From: Agarophyton chilense
Taxonomy: Eukaryota; Rhodophyta; Florideophyceae; Gracilariales; Gracilariaceae
Reading direction: 5' to 3'
Length of the DNA stretch: 64,000 nucleotides
Assembly (NCBI GenBank): GCA_030374765.1
Contig: JARGXX010000027.1
Coordinates: 496,001 to 560,000 of the forward strand
A model generated the notes under the pieces. That model saw nothing but the letters and a program-made list of their open reading frames with translations. It searched no databases and had not been told where the DNA came from. Each line of letters begins with the position of its first letter. Within the stretch, counting starts at the first letter, position 1. The translations under genes were made by a program, and so were the position numbers. Positions 57,865-64,000 of the stretch are shown piece after piece.

Positions 57865-58132
57865 TTTGGTTACCCGACGGTCATAGTCGGCCTTGTACCG
57901 CTTCTGGGCTGCAGTGAGGCGGCTCTATACATGTTTGAGAGCCCTCCTCAACCTCACAAAGTCGATTGACTTGGGCAGGGGTCCGTGTGCCAGCTGGAGT
58001 GCTGGTGGTATGATCTCCCTGCACTACAATACCTGGGGGGTGTCGCGAAAGAACCAAATCAAAGGGAGTGGTCTGTGTTGACCGGTGTACCTGAAGGTTA
58101 TAGGAGTAGGTGAGCGGTTGCACCAGCTCATG

Positions 58133-59848
58133 TCACCCAGTTTGGTGCTCTTCCGTATGGTATCGTAGCCTTGATACCAATGTATGGTTAAAGCGCTCGA
58201 CCTGTCCGTTTGTCTGCGGGTGGTAGGCCGCAGTGAAATAGTGCTTAATACCCAAGAGGTTACAGACTGCTTCGAAGAACTTCGATGCCAAGTTTGAACC
58301 ATTATCGGTAAGTAGGTACAGTGGCGCGCCATACGGGTAGGCCCAATTGTTGAGGAACGCGATCGCCAGCGTGGTTGACTTCGTCTCCTTTAAAGGTATC
58401 GCTATCGTGAGCTTCAAGAACCTGTCGGTGATCACTAGAATGTGCTGATACCCATTCTTGGTTTTGGGAAGTGGTCCTAGAAGGTCTATCGCAACAAACT
58501 CCAGCCGCCCCGCTGCTGGAAACAGCTTGAGGTATTTTCGATGCTTTCGAATACCACCGCGGGTACGAACATAAGATTCGCATTGACCTAAAACGGTATA
58601 GACATCATGGGCCATATGAGGCCAATAGAACTGTTGCCTCAAGGTGTAACACATCCTGTTGGCACCGGGGTGTCCCGATAGTCGCGGGTAGTGCGTGAGA
58701 TACAAGACTCTCGGGCGCAGTGCCTTCGAAACCACCTTTTGAAGGCTACCATCCAAGGCTGACCTTCTCACGATGTACCCATTGTGGTCCACATCGAACG
58801 GTGATCCTTTGAAACCAATTTGGTCAGCCAGGGTTCTGCAGTACGCATCTTGGGCATGTTCTCGTATACATTCCTCTCGGGTTACGGGCATGACGTTCGT
58901 TTCCTCTAGGGTCAGTATCTGCGTTGCCATGTCGGTGTTCCGCAAAGCACCTTGTTCAGGTACGTCCCAACATCCTTCTAGGTGTTCGCCGATACCATTC
59001 TGGTTTGATGACACCAAAAAGCAAGGGATATCACCGTCCACCGGTTCTGTCTCTAACCCTGAGGTGTTTAAGCGTGACATAGCGTCAGCTATGTTGTGCT
59101 TGATACCTGACCGGTACTGTACGTCGTATTCAAACTCCGACGGTCTCAACCTCCAACGGGCAAGTATACCAGACGCATCTGCGAGTCCGACGATCCACCT
59201 TAAGGCGTCGTGGTCCGTGCGCAACGTAAAGCGCTCACCACAAAGGTATGGACGGAGCATCAACATGCTCCACACCACTGCTAGACCTTCCTTCTCGGTT
59301 ACCATGTAGTTCTGCTCCGCCTCATTAATAGCGCGGCTCCAGTATCCTATAGGTAATTTGTCTCCGTTTTGCTGCTCCTGCATGAGACAACAACCAATTT
59401 GGGCATGGGATGCATCTGTATCCAGCGTGTCGGGTAGACCTGTTTTCGGTAACGCTAAGATTGGCGGCGACAACAGCGCTCGTTTCAATTCCTCAAAGGT
59501 ATCCATTTCGTCGTTCGATAGATTCTCAAACCGTTCAGGTTCACCTTTCTGGAGATTCTTGTTGCGGGGAGCCGCTATTTTCGCGAATCCCTTCACAAAG
59601 CGACGATAGACGTTACATAAACCTATAAAGGATCGTACGTCTGTCTGGGATCGTGGCAACTTGAGCTCCTGTACGGCTCTAATGTTGCTCGGAGCAACCT
59701 CTAGGGTACCAGGGCCTATGATGTGTCCCAGGTATTCAACCGTTCGGGTAAATAAGACGCATTTGCGTAGCTTCAGCGTCAACCCCGCCTCAGCCAGGAG
59801 GGTTAGTACGGTGCATACCTGTGCAAAGTGCTCTTCTACCGATCTGGA
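58133..59848 (-). pseudogene. Gypsy Pol: RT end, RNase H and integrase
   Basis: The frame continues directly after the stop at 59849. It holds the RT thumb (LGHIIGPGTLEVAPSNI), RNase H (LDTDASHAQIGCCL, TEKEGLAVVW, LRTDHDALRWI, DAMSRL) and integrase with an HHCC zinc region, in which the final CxxC reads CESY (second Cys lost), and the D,D35E core FVAIDLLGPLP, LLTDNGSNLASKF, AYHPQTNGQVERFN. It ends at a TGA (58133-58135) after EEHQTG, where relatives usually have Trp, so TGG to TGA is likely. Confidence 0.88.
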
Positions 59849-61184
59849 TTAGATGATTACATCATCGATGTAGACCAAGACGGTTGTCCATTTAACATTC
59901 GAAAGGATGATGTCCAGCGCCCTTTGAAAAGTGGCTGGAGCATTGCGCAACCCGAAAGGCATCCCCGTGAAGCGAAACAAACCTGCATGGCACGTGAAGG
60001 TCGTTTTGTCTCGATCTTCCTCACCTACGGGTACCTGCCAATAACCACAATTGGCATCCAACGTCGTAAGTATCTGCGCATCTCCCAAGGAGTCGATGCA
60101 CTCATCCATTCTAGGTATCGGGTACGAATCCCTGATGGTCACGCTACTGAGCCTCCTGTAGTCCACACAGAACCTCATACGTTTATCCCCTTTCTTCTGA
60201 ACCAGAACCACGGGACTAGCCCAATCTGAGTTGGCTGGTTCAATTACCCCTTCATGGAGCATTCGCTCCACTTCTTTGAGTTCTATCTCTCTCGCCTTCG
60301 GACCTGCTCGGTATGGTTGCTGGTAGATCGGCTTCGAGTCAGGGAGGAGCTCGATGCGATGCTGTGTGGCCTTAATTTGGCCCATATGGCCTGACCACAT
60401 GGTTTCGAACTCCTCCAGAAGGTCGATAATACGGCCCCGCAGTTGGCCGTTTTCTTCACCGATCTGGACTGTATCTTGCCATTGCCTCTCAGGGTCCGGT
60501 TTCTCTTCTCTGTCTACCGATGCCTTATCGGTTACTTTCGCTTCCAAGTTCGTATATATCGATACCTTTGTGGTTGTGGACGCATATGCGCACCCCCCTT
60601 CCTTATCTAAGGCTACTTCGCCGAGATCAGTGTCAGCTACGGTGAAGACCCCTTGTGGTGCCGGTAGTGCGATGCCAACATTGGCATTTTTCGGCAACTT
60701 CACATCATGACTGCTGAAGTTGTTGAGACACACCTTAAAGGGTTGATTTGGGATGTTGTCGACAATCCCGTTGGCCATCAAGGTGAGGTGTCGATGTGCT
60801 AACCTCGGATGGTTTTCTGGTATGACCAGCCCGGGGGTCGCACACGACACCGGTACCAATATTTGGTACATTGGCGGGATAACAACCTGTTTGGTAATGC
60901 GCACTTTGTTGGAGACCGTTTCGGTGGATATCGTCTTCTTCGGTTTGACGAACCATCCCCGTTTGGTTTCCGTATTACCTAAAATTGCAATTCGTCCCCT
61001 CTGACGTAGGGCGACGTTATGGGAACCAGGAAGGATTTCTTTGACATGTCTGTCCATGACGTTCGTACCTATTAGGCAGTCTGTTGGTAAACGGTCGACA
61101 ACAAAGAATTGCAGTCTTACCTTGAGGTGTCCGAGCTGCACCACAGTGGTGAGCATACCTCGAAGGTTTAATGGGCGCTCTTTT
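59849..61184 (-). pseudogene. Gypsy Pol: protease C-terminus and reverse transcriptase
   Basis: It begins right of the inserted LTR with the second half of the retropepsin fold (RPLNLRGML, FFVVDRLPTDCLIGTNVM), followed by a linker and RT: MLHEGVIEPANSDWASPVVL, FCVDYRRLSSVTIRDSYPIP, DANCGYWQVPV, GMPFGLRNAPATFQR and the active site VLVYIDDVII (YIDD at residues 429-432 of the longest ATG frame). A TAA follows immediately at 59849-59851, where a Tyr or Phe codon is usual. Confidence 0.88.
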
Positions 61185-61620
61185 TGTTAGGAATTCAGAT
61201 GATTTTTAGTCAATTATGTTATGCATTTATGTTATGATTTAGTTATACTATGCTTTAAGTATGTTATTTGAGTTTCAGTGCTTTGGCGGTCCAGTCCCAT
61301 AATCCATTTTGACCCTAATCGTCATTTCAAGGACCATTGTCATCTCACACGTCACAATGACTTTATAGATGACATTCTTGTCACAATCAACAAAGCTGTC
61401 ACTGTCAGCATCATCGAGCAAGTGACAACGAGGCATTGGACACGCATGCACGATTGAACCTCGTGGAAGCAACCATGTTTCACACGGAACCCAATTAGAA
61501 TGGTACATTAGAAAACACTCTTTATGACCTCTTCTTCGAAGGTTCAGTAGTCTATATAAACCCTGGTCGACCGGCCGACTCTCACCTCGGCCGTCACGAG
61601 GACGGACCAGTGTTCTAACA
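61185..61620 (+). mobile_element. Solo LTR (436 bp) inserted in Gypsy protease
   Basis: It begins TGTTAGGAATTC and ends GTTCTAACA, with a 6-bp inverted terminus TGTTAG/CTAACA. The flanks are CTTTT (61180-61184) and CATTT (61621-61625), a 5-bp duplication with one mismatch. Removing it with one flank joins the protease frame on the minus strand as MDAN-ERPLNLRG, without shift. CTATATAAACCC at 61552-61563 is a TATA box followed by about 60 bp of R-U5, which gives plus orientation. It belongs to neither the array LTR nor the 32.1-kb family. Confidence 0.78.
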
Positions 61621-62000
61621 CATTTGCATCCATCAGCGGGTTGTTGTCGGGAGGTCGGCTCAAGTTCCGAAGTACCGAATCAGGTATGACGCGGGAGTTC
61701 AGCACGTTTGGGCCGGCCCCCGTATCCAACACGCATGTGACTGGAACCGCAAGGCGATAGGAGAAACACATTGAAGCACGTACTTTATAGTTGTTGTTCT
61801 TCATATGACAAACCGGAACTGGTTGTGACGTGTTATCTTCCTTCTCCAAGGTTCTGGGTTTCGATTGGCCTCCCGATTGCAGGCTGGGTTCGGCCTTTAC
61901 GCCAACCGTTCGGTGTTTTCCTCCTGTACGGGAGGGGTTGAGCCCAAGTTTGGTGTTTCCTCGATAGTATTGACCTGTACCGGTGTACGGGGTTGGAACC
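61621..62000 (-). pseudogene. Gypsy protease N-terminus
   Basis: VPVTCVLDTGAGPNVLNSRV is the retropepsin active-site block (DTGA). It breaks at MDAN where the LTR is inserted. The frame upstream, back to about 62000 (GQYYRGNTKLGLNPS), is a basic linker and does not overlap the open gag frame, so a frameshift mutation or lost recoding site lies near 62000. Confidence 0.75.
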
Positions 62001-62010
62001 TATTTGGTGC

Positions 62011-62770
62011 TTACGTTGAAGACCCATAGAGGCGTTGGTGATTCTGCATGCGAGCCTGAATCAACTGGTCTGTCATCCCTGGAGGTAAGTTAGCGCAATT
62101 GTTTGCCAAATGGTCTGTCGCGAGACAAAAACAGCAACTGAGGCCTCCAGTTTGAGGGTCTCGCGTTACCATTGAGTGAGGCTTCGAAACCTGGTTGGTA
62201 GGAGCAGTGGCGTAGGATGTGGGTTGCGAGTTATGGGAGCTCACTCCTGGCATCCTATGCGAGCTCACCGAACTTGGCGGCGATTGTACCGAGTTTGGTG
62301 TACGCGTTGACGACCAATTTCCTACCGTCGACGGTTTCGAGAACCGCCCCTGGGTCGCTACCAAGTGGATAGCGGTTCCTGTAGGTACTTCGATGTGCAA
62401 GCTACCCTCTGAGATTGTTGTGTCTTCAATTTCCAAGACTGACCTTTTCGATTTATCCTTCGAGGTTGGAGGCACGGCTGGTATCTTTCCCAGCCGAAAA
62501 GTATCTCCAAGGCCCTGGGAGTATCGAGCTAACCCATTGTAGTCTACCTTTCGGTTAGTGGTCAGGTAATTGCGTACCTGGGAACGGATTGCTTTGTCGA
62601 AATTGTCGGCAAATAGCGACTTTAACCTCGAGGTAGTGAACACATTACCACAACGGGTTGCCAGATTCCAAAGCGCGAGCGAAAACTGCGATTTGGTTTG
62701 CCCAGACCTTTGATGGTAATCGAGGACTTCCGAATAAGCCTCTTGGATAACCTCATCGGTGGCGTATGTT
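62011..62770 (-). pseudogene. Gypsy Gag C-terminus with zinc knuckle
   Basis: Capsid-like helices (RSGQTKSQFSLALWNLATRC, then LKSLFADNFDKAIRSQVRNY) lead to a Ser/Pro/Thr-rich linker and a CCHC zinc knuckle CCFCLATDHLANNC (C-x2-C-x4-H-x4-C), the RNA-packaging motif. The frame is +1 relative to the upstream gag part, from which it is separated by a frameshift near 62770. Confidence 0.75.
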
Positions 62771-63538
62771 TCCTAAAAGGAAATTGACCACTTCTGGGTA
62801 TGACTCCAACATCTCTGTGCCATCCTCATCCATCGCTAAGGTATTGCCGCGGAGCCTACCATGCAGCAAGTAGTATGCTTTTCCTTTAAGGTAAAACTGA
62901 AATAGCCACAAAGAAGTGACCTTGTAAAAACCATTTTGGTCACATGCAAGCTTGAACTTCTGTAGAAACTCAATTATTGCAATAGGATCCGTACTTGTGA
63001 AGGGTTTATCACTCATTTGGAAGCTGAGCTTCTTGTGGTGCATAGTAATCTTATGAGCCACCCCTTGGGTGTATTTAGAACACTTTTTGATCAACCGATA
63101 AGTCCTGTAGTCAACTGCTTTGGTGAACATATCGTTCAAGGGTTGGTGCACCTCCAGGTCTATTTCGGTGTTCGACTCAGAGTCAGGCGACTCATTGTAT
63201 CGCTTTTTACCCTTTCCGTTCTTTTTCGACGACTTCTTCGTCGACCTGTTCGTTTTCTTCTTCTCCATACCTTTACGGTCATCATCCGACGATGAACTCG
63301 TATCGGAACTGGAGCCTGACGAGTCGGGGTCTGAATCATCCTCTCGATTCTTTCCCCTCTTCGTCCTCCGCTTCTTCCATTTTCGGTTTCTTCGTCGCTC
63401 ATCCTACGAGTCAGATGAATCGTCCTTGGGACCACCTCCATGGGTATCCTTTTGAAAGAAACCAGTAATCGGTGGCAGGTAAATGTCTTGAGGATCTACC
63501 TTCCCCGGGACCTCTTGACTCTGCCTTGGACCCTGTAG
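62753..63538 (-). pseudogene. Gypsy Gag middle region
   Basis: A charged Ser/Asp/Lys-rich segment (DPDSSGSSSDTSSSSDDDRK; KKKTNRSTKKSSKKNGKGKK) precedes the capsid start: MSDKPFTSTDPIAIIEFLQK, WLFQFYLKGKAYYLL. It continues the frame of 63539-63952 beyond a TAA and contains a TAG at 63404-63406. Confidence 0.65.
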
Positions 63539-63952
63539 TTACTCATTATCAGTAGGTAAGTGTTTCGAATGGGTGGAATGACCCATTTGGAACCCTTGTG
63601 GTATGCGCTTTGTGATATTCACCTGTGTAGGTCGGGATTCTGCGAATCCCTTGGAAACCCAAAGGTCCTGCACAGCGCGGTAAACATGCTCCCTAGCATC
63701 TGTAAAGAGATACTGTTTCACCATTTCAGGTATCCTTTCCGATAGCTCTTGAGCTGCTCGGTCAATCACAATACGGGTAAATGCATCGACGTCCATTGAG
63801 GGCGGAACCATCCGGGTATCTGACTTCTCCTTTATGGTAAAGGCATCCTCGACCGCGAGGGTGACGAGCGCTTTTGCTCGCTCTTCGAGCTGAGGCCATA
63901 GCTCCTCCGCTGCAACCTCAATTGGTAATTCCCTTTGAGGTTCCGTTGCCAT
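63539..63952 (-). pseudogene. Gypsy Gag N-terminus
   Basis: A 137-codon frame starting MATEPQRELPIEVAAEELWP at 63952 and stopping at 63539. It is helical and acidic with no domain I can name; it sits where the Gag N-terminus should be and shares frame with the next segment. The ATG 48 bp from the window edge is plausible as the start of the polyprotein. Confidence 0.55.
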
Positions 63953-64000
63953 TGGCGGCGGACCATGTACCTTTCCGGTTTTGTCTCGAGGGTGCCTGAG

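Larger units (their letters stand above)
57014..64000 (-). mobile_element. Ty3/Gypsy (chromovirus-like) retrotransposon, decayed, 5' end beyond the window
   Basis: Gag, protease, RT, RNase H, integrase and a C-terminal chromodomain follow each other on the minus strand, the Gypsy order. Damage seen: stops at 63539-63541, 63404-63406, 59849-59851 and 58133-58135; frameshifts near 62770, 62000 and 57950; and a 436-bp LTR inserted in protease. The 5' LTR lies to the right of 64000. The antisense frame at 54548-57013 is probably part of it. Confidence 0.88.

Noticed and set aside
53700..63900. Frequent AAGGT/GAGGT motifs across the Gypsy region
   Set aside because: Occurrences are not evenly spaced and can reflect codon use on either strand; without a count against a composition model I cannot call it a signal.

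Overview
The window is nuclear DNA of a eukaryote, most likely a photosynthetic one with compact, intron-poor genes, such as a multicellular red alga. The reasons are: host genes that are mostly single open frames with at most one short GT-AG intron; a thylakoid-lumen type FKBP with a twin-arginine signal; a plastid-type PAP2 phosphatase; and very abundant Copia and Gypsy LTR retrotransposons. The taxonomic placement is inference. No bacterial operons, CRISPR arrays, tRNA or rRNA genes were found.

Bases 1 to about 28,420 are a head-to-tail array of a 3,750/3,751-bp unit, about 7.6 copies and nearly identical. Each unit is a non-autonomous Copia retrotransposon on the minus strand with ONE 688-bp LTR (TGTTGG...CCAACA). 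Reading along the minus strand, each LTR is preceded by the RNase H end of pol and a polypurine tract, and followed by a primer binding site matching the anticodon arm of initiator tRNA-Met, a long leader and the start of gag. Protease, integrase and reverse transcriptase are gone; an inverted, diverged LTR sits at the deletion. From 28,422 the last copy carries only insertions relative to the other copies and grades into another repeat at about 29,640, which may be an assembly-consensus problem.

Bases 29,900 to 40,470 are a transposon graveyard: a protein-kinase N-lobe fragment, a decayed DDE transposase, two solo LTRs of one family (32,101-32,816 and 35,029-35,643, the second with a perfect 5-bp target duplication), and a structurally complete Copia element (35,790-40,406, 90-bp LTRs, target duplication ATTCC) whose pol is broken by two stops and a frameshift. 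The second solo LTR and the Copia element both landed in one SANT/Myb-like reading frame.

Bases 40,648 to 52,180 are the gene-rich part: a USP14/UBP6 deubiquitinase, a rhodanese-like/methyltransferase protein, a PAP2 phosphatase (one intron), a DoxX-like membrane protein, a threonine-dehydratase-like PLP enzyme, an Alba-domain protein, a PMT-family protein O-mannosyltransferase without MIR domains, a small acidic protein, and a lumenal FKBP isomerase (one intron). Three convergent pairs are separated by only 30, 31 and 41 bp. These genes are unrelated in pathway.

Bases 52,440 to 64,000 are again repeats: a relative of the 29.7-kb repeat in the opposite orientation, then a Ty3/Gypsy chromovirus-like element on the minus strand (gag, protease, RT, RNase H, integrase, chromodomain) with its 5' end beyond the window. 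It is decayed and carries a 436-bp solo LTR inside protease. Between pol and the presumed 3' LTR lies an antisense frame of about 820 codons with no recognisable homology, interrupted only by four stop codons. The single-LTR array and this antisense frame are the two most unusual things here.
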